Shown here: positions 1-6,477 of the stretch, piece after piece
How positions within the stretch are numbered: position 1 is the stretch's first letter
Layout of the letters: each line of letters begins with the position of its first letter
Origin: an uncultured Lachnospiraceae bacterium
GTDB lineage: Bacteria; Bacillota; Clostridia; Lachnospirales; Lachnospiraceae
Reading direction: 5' to 3'
DNA length: 11,036 nt
Assembly (NCBI GenBank): GCA_902803355.1
Contig: CADCPP010000035.1
Coordinates: forward strand, 1-11,036
Position numbers and translations under genes: made by a program
The notes under the pieces: model-generated
Databases searched by the model: none
What the model was told of the DNA's origin: nothing
Seen by the model: only the letters and a program-made list of their open reading frames with translations

Positions 1-1935
1 CCGGGCTGGATCAATTCCAACAAGAAGGACAGCTTCGGCTACGCGGTGAACAAGGCTCTTGCGGACTTCTACCATATCGATATGAATGCTCCGTTTAAGG
101 AGCTTGACCCGGTTTTCCAGCAGCGCTTCATCTTTGACGGCTTTCCGGACAGCGTAAAGGTGCATTACAAGAGCCAGCGCGGTACGGGGATCTATGACGT
201 GCAGTTTGAAGGCCTGATCAGGAACCTGGAGCGGCGCTACCGCGAAAGCAGCCAGACCTTCAAGGCAGAATATGAAAATTATATGCGTTTTGCTCCGTGC
301 GAGACGTGTAAAGGTAAAAGATTGAAGAAAACTTCACTCGCCGTGACGGTGGGCGGCAAGAATATCTACGACCTGACCGATCAGCCGGTGGGCGAGGTGA
401 AGCAGGATCTGTCGGCACTGAAGTTTACGCCGAACGAGCGGACCATCGCGACACCGATCCTGCGCGAGGTGAATGCCAGACTCGGCTTTCTGATGGATGT
501 GGGGCTCGATTATCTGAGCCTTTCCCGCGCAGCCGGAAGCCTGTCCGGCGGCGAGAGCCAGCGCATCCGCCTGGCAACACAGGTGGGCAGTGGCCTCGTG
601 GGCGTTTCCTATATCCTGGATGAGCCGTCCATCGGCCTGCACCAGCGGGACAATGCCAAGCTCCTGGCCACGCTCAAGCATCTGCGCGACCTCGGCAACA
701 GCGTGCTGGTCGTGGAGCATGATGAAGAGACCATGTGGGCTGCGGATACCATCATCGATATCGGGCCCGGCGCGGGAGCCCACGGCGGAGAAGTGGTGGC
801 CGTGGGAACGGCCCAGGATCTGATCAATACGAAGGGGTCCGTCACCGGCGACTATCTGTCCGGCAGGAAGCGCATTCCCATCCCGCTCACGCGGAGGAAG
901 CCGACCGGCTGGATCACGGTGCGCGGCGCCGCGGAAAACAACCTGAAGCATATCGACGTGGCTTTCCCGACCGGCATCTTTACCTGCGTGACCGGCGTTT
1001 CCGGCTCAGGCAAGAGCTCGCTCGTAAACGAGATCCTATATAAAAACGCCTCCCGCCTGCTTTACCGTTCGAAGACGGAAGCCGGCAGGTGCGACGGGAT
1101 CGACGGGCTGGAGCAGATCGACAAGGTGATCGCCATCGATCAGTCGCCGATCGGCCGGACGCCCCGCTCGAATCCCGCCACCTACACCGGCGCCTTTGAC
1201 CTGATCCGCGATCTTTTTGCGCAGACGCAGGATGCCCGGGCACGCGGCTATAAAAAGGGCCGCTTCAGCTTTAACGTGAAGGGCGGACGCTGCGAAGCCT
1301 GCTCAGGCGACGGCATCATCAAGATCGAGATGCATTTCCTTGCCGACGTGTACGTGCCCTGCGAGGTCTGCGGCGGAAAACGCTACAACCGCGAGACGCT
1401 GGAAGTGCGCTACCGCGGAAAGAACATCGCGGAAGTCCTGGACATGACGGTGGAGGAGGCCCTGCCCTTCTTTGAGCATGTGCCCGCCATCCGCCAGAAG
1501 ATCAAGATGCTGCATGACGTGGGCCTTGACTACATCAAGCTCGGGCAGCCGTCCACAACGCTTTCCGGCGGCGAAGCGCAGCGCATCAAGCTGGCTACGG
1601 AGCTTTCCAGACGCGATACCGGCAAGACGCTGTACATTCTTGATGAGCCGACCACCGGCCTGCATTTTGCGGATGTGCACAAGCTTACGCAGATCCTTTT
1701 GAAGCTGGCAAGCGGCGGCAATACCGTGGTGGTCATCGAACACAATCTGGACGTGATCAAGTGCGCGGATTATATTATCGATCTGGGACCTGAGGGCGGA
1801 GACGGCGGCGGCACGCTGGTGGCGCAGGGAACGCCCGAGGAAGTGGCAAAGGTGAAGGAATCCTTTACCGGGCAGTACATCAAACAGACTTTGGAACGCA
1901 GATACCTCTGTGATGAGGAAAAAGAAGATGAGTGA
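1..1935 (+). CDS. uvrA: UvrA, excinuclease ABC subunit A (5' partial)
   Basis: DNA-damage recognition ATPase of nucleotide excision repair; a UvrA dimer loads UvrB at lesions in the cytoplasm. The frame is open from base 1, so the gene is cut by the window edge: 644 residues are present and roughly the first 300 (first Walker A, first zinc finger) are missing compared with the usual ~940. The GTG at 46 is internal. Visible in order: the CETC..KR segment (near 298-324), first ABC signature LSGGESQ (541-561) followed by ILDEP and a GLHQRD switch, second Walker A GVSGSGKSS (994-1020), the DQSPIGRTPRSNPATYTG block (1138-1191), C-terminal zinc finger C-x2-C-x19-C-x2-C (1291-1371), second signature LSGGEAQ (1561-1581), Walker B ILDEPTTGLHF and the IEHNLDV segment. 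All match E. coli UvrA closely. The stop overlaps the next gene by 8 nt. Confidence 0.98.
   Translation, partial: PGWINSNKKDSFGYAVNKALADFYHIDMNAPFKELDPVFQQRFIFDGFPDSVKVHYKSQRGTGIYDVQFEGLIRNLERRYRESSQTFKAEYENYMRFAPCETCKGKRLKKTSLAVTVGGKNIYDLTDQPVGEVKQDLSALKFTPNERTIATPILREVNARLGFLMDVGLDYLSLSRAAGSLSGGESQRIRLATQVGSGLVGVSYILDEPSIGLHQRDNAKLLATLKHLRDLGNSVLVVEHDEETMWAADTIIDIGPGAGAHGGEVVAVGTAQDLINTKGSVTGDYLSGRKRIPIPLTRRKPTGWITVRGAAENNLKHIDVAFPTGIFTCVTGVSGSGKSSLVNEILYKNASRLLYRSKTEAGRCDGIDGLEQIDKVIAIDQSPIGRTPRSNPATYTGAFDLIRDLFAQTQDARARGYKKGRFSFNVKGGRCEACSGDGIIKIEMHFLADVYVPCEVCGGKRYNRETLEVRYRGKNIAEVLDMTVEEALPFFEHVPAIRQKIKMLHDVGLDYIKLGQPSTTLSGGEAQRIKLATELSRRDTGKTLYILDEPTTGLHFADVHKLTQILLKLASGGNTVVVIEHNLDVIKCADYIIDLGPEGGDGGGTLVAQGTPEEVAKVKESFTGQYIKQTLERRYLCDEEKEDE
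1916..1927 (+). promoter_or_regulatory. Shine-Dalgarno that sets the clpX-like start at 1928
   Basis: An AGGA-led purine run lies inside the last codons of uvrA, with AGGA ending 8 nt before the ATG at 1928. The frame can be opened earlier, at GTG 1910 or ATG 1913, but those starts have no good upstream purine run. I therefore place the start at 1928, within an ATGAGTGA overlap with the uvrA stop. Confidence 0.6.
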
Positions 1936-3475
1936 ATTTGACAGCAAAAACGGCGACGACAGCGTGAATACCGATATTTTCGACATCCTGGATGAAGAAA
2001 ACGGCGGCGCTTCGGACGGGAACGCAAAGCCGGAAAAGCCTGAGGAAGGCGGAGATGGCGCTCCCGGAAACGGCTCCGGAAACGGCCGCCGCACGGAACG
2101 TTACTGCAATATGTGCCAGCGGCCGGAGAGCAAGACGAGCGGCATGCTGCAGCTGCCCGGCGGCCTGAATATCTGCACGGACTGCATGCAGAAATCCTTC
2201 GACAGCTTTAATTCGAGCGGACTGGACATCAACAGCCTGCCCAAGATCCCCATCGGCCGCATTCAGCTGGGACGCATCACACCCGGCGAGGCGCAGAAAA
2301 ATGTGAAGAAGCGCAAGAGCGAAGAGGAAAAGGCAGCCGAAAAGCTGAGCATGAAGGATATTCCGCGTCCGCACCGCATCAAGGCCATGCTGGACGAATA
2401 TGTCGTCGGCCAGGAAAAGGCGAAAAAGGCCATGGCCGTGGCGGTCTACAACCATTACAAGCGGGTCTTCTGCGAGAAAAACGACGGGATCGAGATCGAA
2501 AAGTCCAATATGCTCATGATCGGGCCTACCGGCTCCGGCAAGACCTATCTGGTCAAGACCCTGGCAAAGCTGCTGAAGGTGCCGCTTGCCATCGCGGATG
2601 CCACGAGCCTCACGGAGGCGGGGTACATCGGCGATGATATCGAAAGCGTGCTGTCCAAGCTGCTGGCGGCGTCGGACAACGACGTGGACCGCGCGGAGCA
2701 CGGCATCGTTTATATTGACGAGATCGATAAGATCGCCAAGAAAGAAAATATGAGAAGCCGCGACGTGAGCGGCGAGGCCGTGCAGCAGGAGCTGCTGAAG
2801 ATGCTGGAGGGCACCCGCATGGAGGTGCCGGTTGGCGCAGCGAGCAAGAACCCCATGGTGCCGACTACGACCATCGATACGAGCAACATCCTCTTTATTT
2901 GCGGCGGCGCGTTCCCTGAGATGGAAAAGATCATCCGCGAGCGCCTGAACAAGGCTTCCGGCATGGGTTTCGGCGCCGAGCTGAAGCTGCCGGAGGGAAT
3001 GGCGGATGACGGAAACCTCCTCACGAAGGTGACGATGGATGACCTGCGTGAATTCGGCATGATCCCGGAATTTCTGGGCCGCCTGCCGGTGTTAGTCACC
3101 CTGGAGAGCTTAAGCCGCGACTACCTGGTCCGCATTCTCAAGGAGCCGAAGAACGCCATCCTGAAGCAGTATGTGAAGCTGCTTGCCATGGATGAGGTCG
3201 ACCTGCGCTTTGAGGAAGGTGCGCTGGAACTGATCGCCGAAAAAGCCATGGAAAAGAAGACCGGGGCCCGCGCCCTGCGCGCCATCCTGGAGGAATATAT
3301 GCTGGATATCATGTATGAGATCCCGAAGGATGACAATATCGGCCGCGTGACCATAACCCGGGAGTATCTGGAAAAGAAGGGCGGACCGAAGATCGAACTG
3401 CGGGGCCAGGCTGCGCTGCCTGAACCCGGCGCAGGAGAGGTTTCCGGAACGCTGCCTGCAGGAGGTCTTGCATGA
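1928..3475 (+). CDS. Divergent ClpX-type AAA+ unfoldase, probable ClpX paralog
   Basis: Cytoplasmic hexameric ATPase that would unfold proteins, for ClpP if docking is retained. 515 aa against about 420 for usual ClpX. Order: acidic Gly/Asp/Glu-rich extension (1-54); Cys4 zinc-binding domain (C60, C63, C83, C86); a charged Lys/Glu linker to about 145; AAA+ module with Walker A GPTGSGKT (199-206), pore loop GYIG (232-235), Walker B IVYIDE (260-265), RDVSGEAVQQ pore-2 region, ICGGAF, arginine finger R385 in GRLP, and sensor 2 GAR with R448. Differences from E. coli and B. subtilis ClpX: the GGRKHP loop after VPP is replaced by a stretch starting VPVGAASKNP (300-309), and the ClpP-docking IGF is MGF (346-348). 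It is not beside clpP or lon here. The stop overlaps mazG by 4 nt (ATGA). Membership of the ClpX family is firm; the paralog status and substrates are inference. Often annotated simply as clpX. Confidence 0.9.
   Translation: MSEFDSKNGDDSVNTDIFDILDEENGGASDGNAKPEKPEEGGDGAPGNGSGNGRRTERYCNMCQRPESKTSGMLQLPGGLNICTDCMQKSFDSFNSSGLDINSLPKIPIGRIQLGRITPGEAQKNVKKRKSEEEKAAEKLSMKDIPRPHRIKAMLDEYVVGQEKAKKAMAVAVYNHYKRVFCEKNDGIEIEKSNMLMIGPTGSGKTYLVKTLAKLLKVPLAIADATSLTEAGYIGDDIESVLSKLLAASDNDVDRAEHGIVYIDEIDKIAKKENMRSRDVSGEAVQQELLKMLEGTRMEVPVGAASKNPMVPTTTIDTSNILFICGGAFPEMEKIIRERLNKASGMGFGAELKLPEGMADDGNLLTKVTMDDLREFGMIPEFLGRLPVLVTLESLSRDYLVRILKEPKNAILKQYVKLLAMDEVDLRFEEGALELIAEKAMEKKTGARALRAILEEYMLDIMYEIPKDDNIGRVTITREYLEKKGGPKIELRGQAALPEPGAGEVSGTLPAGGLA
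3460..3465 (+). promoter_or_regulatory. Strong Shine-Dalgarno for mazG
   Basis: A perfect AGGAGG sits 6 nt before the ATG at 3472, inside the 3' end of the clpX-like gene. It fixes the mazG start and shows that this gene can initiate independently despite the ATGA overlap. Confidence 0.75.
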
Positions 3476-3879
3476 AACGGGAGATGAAAGATGCCTACAG
3501 CATGGAAGAGCTGCGGGAGATCATCCATGAGCTGCGCGGCGAGGGCGGCTGTCCCTGGGACCGCACGCTGACATATGAGAGCTTAAAGCCCTTCATCGGC
3601 AATGAGACGGCCGAGGTCCAGCAGGCGGTGGATAAGGGCGATATGGCCAATCTTTGCGAGGAACTGGGCGATGTGCTGCTGCAAATCCTGCTGTATACGG
3701 ATATGGCGGAAGCAGACGGCTATTTTCGCTTTGAGGATGTGATCACCGGGCTTGCCCGGAAGATGGTCCGCCGGCATCCGCATGTCTTTGCTGATGTGAA
3801 GGCGGATACGCCCGAAGAGGCGCTGGCCGTCTGGAACAGGGTCAAGGCACAGGAAAAAGCAGGGGAGATACCCTTATGA
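3472..3879 (+). CDS. mazG: MazG-family nucleotide pyrophosphohydrolase, single domain
   Basis: Predicted cytoplasmic hydrolase of nucleoside triphosphates to monophosphate and pyrophosphate, a house-cleaning role. 135 aa, one MazG domain; the E. coli protein has two domains and B. subtilis YabN carries an added methylase domain. Visible: GCPWDR (26-31), the ESLKPF helix start, a metal-binding helix with E45 and E48, then the ExxD motif E64-x2-D67 within EELGDVLLQ, and the typical RRHPHVFAD end. The usual EExxE reads N44-E45-T-A-E48, so the first acidic ligand is Asn. The next gene starts in an ATGA overlap. It occupies the position of yabN in the Firmicutes cluster, which supports the call. 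Substrate preference cannot be told from sequence. Confidence 0.9.
   Translation: MKREMKDAYSMEELREIIHELRGEGGCPWDRTLTYESLKPFIGNETAEVQQAVDKGDMANLCEELGDVLLQILLYTDMAEADGYFRFEDVITGLARKMVRRHPHVFADVKADTPEEALAVWNRVKAQEKAGEIPL
3862..3868 (+). promoter_or_regulatory. Shine-Dalgarno for rqcP
   Basis: A GGGGAGA run ends 7 nt before the ATG at 3876, within the last codons of mazG. It supports this start and translational coupling of the pair. Confidence 0.6.
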
Positions 3880-4115
3880 GACTGGACAAATATCTGAAGG
3901 TTTCGCGCCTCATCAAGCGGCGCACGGTGGCGAACGAAGCCTGCGACGCAGGCAGAGTGTCGGCAAACGGCAGACCGGTGAAGGCCTCCTACGAGGTCAA
4001 GCCGGGAGATGAACTCGAGATCGGCTTCGGAAACCGGACGGTGAAGGTGCGCGTCCTGAGCGTGCAGGAGACCGTCCGCAAGGAAGAAGCGGACGGCATG
4101 TTTGAATATCTTTAA
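3876..4115 (+). CDS. rqcP: RqcP, S4-domain RNA-binding protein of ribosome quality control
   Basis: 79-aa S4-domain protein. It begins MRLDKYLKVSRLIKRR and continues with the S4 pattern: A-x2-A-C-x2-G-R-V then NGRPVKAS-x-EVKPGDELEI. This is the size and domain of B. subtilis YabO, now called RqcP, which binds stalled 50S subunits carrying peptidyl-tRNA and works with RqcH in adding C-terminal alanine tails. The E. coli relative is Hsp15 (HslR). The place directly after mazG is the same as in Bacillus, which favours RqcP over other small S4 proteins. The stop at 4113-4115 is followed by a 36-nt gap. In many Clostridia hup, yabP and yabQ lie around here; none is present. Confidence 0.92.
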   Translation: MRLDKYLKVSRLIKRRTVANEACDAGRVSANGRPVKASYEVKPGDELEIGFGNRTVKVRVLSVQETVRKEEADGMFEYL

Positions 4116-4151
4116 GCATCACTGAAGAGACGCTGGGGGCAGAGGGAAGAC

Positions 4152-4517
4152 GTGAGAAACGAAGAGGCAGATTTTGAAGAACGGATGGCGCATGCCCGCG
4201 TAGAGCGCGAAGCAAAAGCGAGGAGGGCCAAACGGGAGAGGAGACAGCGCAGAGGATCCGTCATCGCGCTGGCGATCGTTGCGGTCTTTCTGCTGGGCGG
4301 CATGGGCTATTATATCCATACGCTGAAGGAAAAGGAAGCCTCCTATCTGGCGCGCGAAAGCGAGCTTGCTTCCGAGCTTGCGGCGGAGGAGAGCATCGCC
4401 GCCGACCTGGAAAAGGAAAGCCTGCTCAGACAGACCCTGAAATATATCGAACAGACCGCCCGCGAGAAGCTGGGCCTTGTTTTTCCCGACGAAGTGATCG
4501 TCAGGCCGAGCGAATAG
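4152..4517 (+). CDS. divIC: DivIC/FtsB-type septum formation initiator
   Basis: 121-aa bitopic membrane protein of the divisome; by family it pairs with FtsL and DivIB/FtsQ to activate septal wall synthesis. N-terminal cytoplasmic segment (1-35) is strongly charged and Arg-rich. One membrane helix is at about 36-55, followed by a Glu/Ala/Leu-rich coiled coil at about 57-95 outside the membrane. The end IEQTAREKLGLVFPDEVIV is the characteristic DivIC/FtsB tail. The start is GTG at 4152 with GAGG 6 nt upstream. Family members diverge widely, so identification rests on topology, the tail motif and position between rqcP and tilS, where B. subtilis divIC also lies. Confidence 0.88.
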   Translation: MRNEEADFEERMAHARVEREAKARRAKRERRQRRGSVIALAIVAVFLLGGMGYYIHTLKEKEASYLARESELASELAAEESIAADLEKESLLRQTLKYIEQTAREKLGLVFPDEVIVRPSE

Positions 4518-4518
4518 G

Positions 4519-4551
4519 ATGACTGCTTTACAGCGGAATTATACTAAATGA
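4519..4551 (+). other. Possible 10-codon leader ORF coupled to tilS
   Basis: One base after the divIC stop, an ATG opens the frame MTALQRNYTK and ends at a TGA that overlaps the tilS ATG in the ATGA arrangement. tilS itself has only a weak Shine-Dalgarno (GCGGA about 10 nt upstream), so ribosomes terminating here could re-initiate on tilS. The mini-ORF has no strong Shine-Dalgarno of its own and may be chance. Confidence 0.2.
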
Positions 4552-5972
4552 AACTGCTTGAACGGAACACGGAAGAATATATCAGGAAAAATTTCCTAAT
4601 CTCTCCGGGAGACCGCGTGATCTGCGCCCTCTCCGGGGGCTGTGATTCCGTGTGCCTTCTGCTGCTGCTTGAGCGGCTTTCAGGCAGGCTCGGTCTCTCC
4701 GGTCTTTCTGCCCTGCACATTCATCACGGCATCCGCGGACAGGAGGCAGACCGTGACGAAGCCTTCTGCAGGAAGCTGTGCAGGGACCTTCATCTCCCGC
4801 TCACAGTGCGGCATGAGGATATCCCTGCTCTGGCAAAGGCAAGCGGGGAGACTCTGGAAGAAGCCGGAAGGCGCCGCCGTCTGGAGATCTTCGGAGAAGA
4901 AGCAAGGGCGGTCCTTGAGGTGAGCCAGGAAGCTTTCGCAGGCGCAGCGCGCCCGGTGAAGATCGCGGCGGCCCACCACGCAGATGACCAGGCTGAGACC
5001 GTGCTGATGAATCTGGCAAGAGGCAGCGGACCTTCCGGTCTTTCCGGGATGCGGCCGGTAAGAGAAGATGAGCGCGGCTTCACCCTGATCCGTCCGCTGC
5101 TTTCCGCCTCCCGCGCGGAGATCGAAGCTTACGTAAGGGCGCGGGGATGCGGCTGGTGCGAGGATTCCACCAATGCTTCCGGAGAGAATACCCGAAGCCG
5201 CCTGCGGCAGGATGTTATGCCGCAGCTGGAGAAGACCCTGCCCGGCGCCGCAAGGCACATGGCGGCCTTCGCAGAAAAGGAAAGAGAGCAGGAAGACTTC
5301 CTTGACGGCCTTGCGAAACAGTCGCTTGCGGAGGTGCAGAGCGAAGGTGGCAGTCTGAAACTCCCGGCGCTTTCCTCCCTCCATTCGGTCTTGCGGCAGC
5401 GCGTGCTTGCGCTCTGGCTTGAGCAAAGCGGGGGCCGGAAGGATGTGACACAGGCGCATTATGACGCCCTGGAAGAGCTGATCTTCGGGCAGAGCGGAAG
5501 GAGCCTTGATCTTCCCGGAGGAAGATGCGTTCTGCGTGATCAGATCTCGCTCCGCATGAGCAGGATCGATCATCCTTCTTCGCTGCGCCGCGAAAACTTC
5601 CGGGAAGATTTCTCAACACGCGTCTTTCCTGCCGGAAAAAACGTGCAGTTTCCGAAAAAAATCTACACGAAATGGCTGGACTATGATACAATATCTGAAC
5701 CGCTTTGCTTCCGCAGCCGAAAAGAGGGAGACTATCTGATGCTTCCGGACGGCGGACGGCAGAGCCTGCAGGACTTTTTAGTGAACGAAAAGATCCCGCT
5801 AGGCGAAAGGGACAGCATCCCGCTCGCGGCAAGCGGCAGCCACGTGCTATGGGTCGTGGGACACCGCATTTCCGCCGCGGCAAAGATCACGGACAAGACA
5901 AAAACGATCATCGAGATCATTTATGGGGGAGAGTATGGAGAAGCATCATCTGGGCGTACTGATCGACAGTGA
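4548..5972 (+). CDS. tilS: TilS, tRNA(Ile)-lysidine synthase
   Basis: Joins lysine to C34 of the CAU-anticodon tRNA-Ile with ATP, switching codon reading from AUG to AUA and charging from Met to Ile; cytoplasmic and normally essential. 474 aa, typical for the Bacillus-type enzyme. The N-terminal PP-loop ATPase carries SGGCDS (29-34) followed by a run of leucines; then HIHHGIRGQEAD, the HHADDQAETVLMNLARGSG segment, GLSGM and RPLL. A C-terminal TilS domain is seen near 385-455: FRSRKEGDYL, then GGRQSLQDFLVNEKIP and LWVVGHRIS. Start ATG 4548 has a weak ribosome site. The last 13 or more residues run into hpt, overlapping it by 38-50 nt. It precedes hpt and ftsH as in most Firmicutes. Confidence 0.95.
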   Translation: MKLLERNTEEYIRKNFLISPGDRVICALSGGCDSVCLLLLLERLSGRLGLSGLSALHIHHGIRGQEADRDEAFCRKLCRDLHLPLTVRHEDIPALAKASGETLEEAGRRRRLEIFGEEARAVLEVSQEAFAGAARPVKIAAAHHADDQAETVLMNLARGSGPSGLSGMRPVREDERGFTLIRPLLSASRAEIEAYVRARGCGWCEDSTNASGENTRSRLRQDVMPQLEKTLPGAARHMAAFAEKEREQEDFLDGLAKQSLAEVQSEGGSLKLPALSSLHSVLRQRVLALWLEQSGGRKDVTQAHYDALEELIFGQSGRSLDLPGGRCVLRDQISLRMSRIDHPSSLRRENFREDFSTRVFPAGKNVQFPKKIYTKWLDYDTISEPLCFRSRKEGDYLMLPDGGRQSLQDFLVNEKIPLGERDSIPLAASGSHVLWVVGHRISAAAKITDKTKTIIEIIYGGEYGEASSGRTDRQ

Positions 5973-6468
5973 GACCGTAGAAAAACGCATCCGCGAGGTC
6001 GCGGAGCAGATCAACCGCGATTACGCGGGCAAGGAGCTTCACATGATCTGCATCCTGAAGGGCAGCGTTCCGTTCATGGCGCAGCTGTCCAAATTCATCA
6101 CGGTGCCCGTCACCTTTGACTACATGAGCTGCTCCAGCTACGGCGGCGGAACGACCTCGAGCGGCGCGGTCCGCATGAATAAAGACCTGGACGAGCCCAT
6201 CGAAGGCCGCCACGTGATCATTATTGAAGATATCATCGATTCCGGGAATACCCTGTGGTATCTGCAGGATATCCTGGCGCGCAGAAAGCCTGCTTCACTG
6301 AAGCTGGCCACCCTGCTGGACAAGCCTTCCCGCCGGGTGCATCCGGAAGTGAAGGTGGACTATTGCTGCTTTACCATTGAGGACAAGTTCGTGGTCGGCT
6401 ACGGCCTGGATTACGACCAGCACTATCGCAATCTGAATTATATCGGTTATGTGATCTTTGACGAGTAA
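5935..6468 (+). CDS. hpt: Hypoxanthine phosphoribosyltransferase
   Basis: Purine salvage enzyme converting hypoxanthine or guanine plus PRPP to IMP or GMP; cytoplasmic. About 177 aa, standard length. Visible: LIDSETVEKRIREVAEQI near the N-terminus, ILKGSVPFMAQL (PPi loop), SYGGGTTSSGAV flexible loop, the PRPP-binding motif VIIIEDIIDSGNT, TLLDKPSRR, and the C-terminal FVVGYGLDY. Start choice: ATG 5935 follows GGGGGAGAG by a short spacing and gives the usual MEK-type N-terminus; ATG 5923 in the same frame adds four residues and has a poorer ribosome site. The start is inside tilS, so the two are probably translationally coupled. ftsH follows 9 nt after the stop. Confidence 0.94.
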   Translation: MEKHHLGVLIDSETVEKRIREVAEQINRDYAGKELHMICILKGSVPFMAQLSKFITVPVTFDYMSCSSYGGGTTSSGAVRMNKDLDEPIEGRHVIIIEDIIDSGNTLWYLQDILARRKPASLKLATLLDKPSRRVHPEVKVDYCCFTIEDKFVVGYGLDYDQHYRNLNYIGYVIFDE

Positions 6469-6472
6469 GGAG
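6467..6472 (+). promoter_or_regulatory. Shine-Dalgarno that sets the ftsH start at 6478
   Basis: AAGGAG overlaps the hpt stop codon and lies 5 nt before ATG 6478. The in-frame GTG at 6472 begins with the last base of this motif and has no site of its own, so ATG 6478 is preferred. Confidence 0.7.
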
Positions 6473-6477
6473 TGACC

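Noticed and set aside
46..48. GTG as a possible uvrA start.
   Set aside because: UvrA similarity (GW, then SFGYAV) continues upstream in the same frame to base 1, so the gene is truncated by the window edge.
1303..2701. Two antisense open frames (263 and 273 codons) opposite the end of uvrA and the start of the clpX-like gene.
   Set aside because: They mirror coding DNA with clear motifs on the plus strand and show no recognisable domain or ribosome site.
4527..4545. TTTACA and TATACT as a promoter for tilS.
   Set aside because: The two hexamers are only 7 nt apart, far from the 16-18 nt needed, and the second abuts the start codon.
4680..5883. Antisense frames of 297 and 222 codons opposite tilS.
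   Set aside because: Low-complexity translations rich in Arg, Pro, Ser and Ala, overlapping each other and a clear TilS.
6472..6474. GTG 6472 as the ftsH start.
   Set aside because: It overlaps the last base of the AAGGAG ribosome site, which is correctly spaced for ATG 6478.
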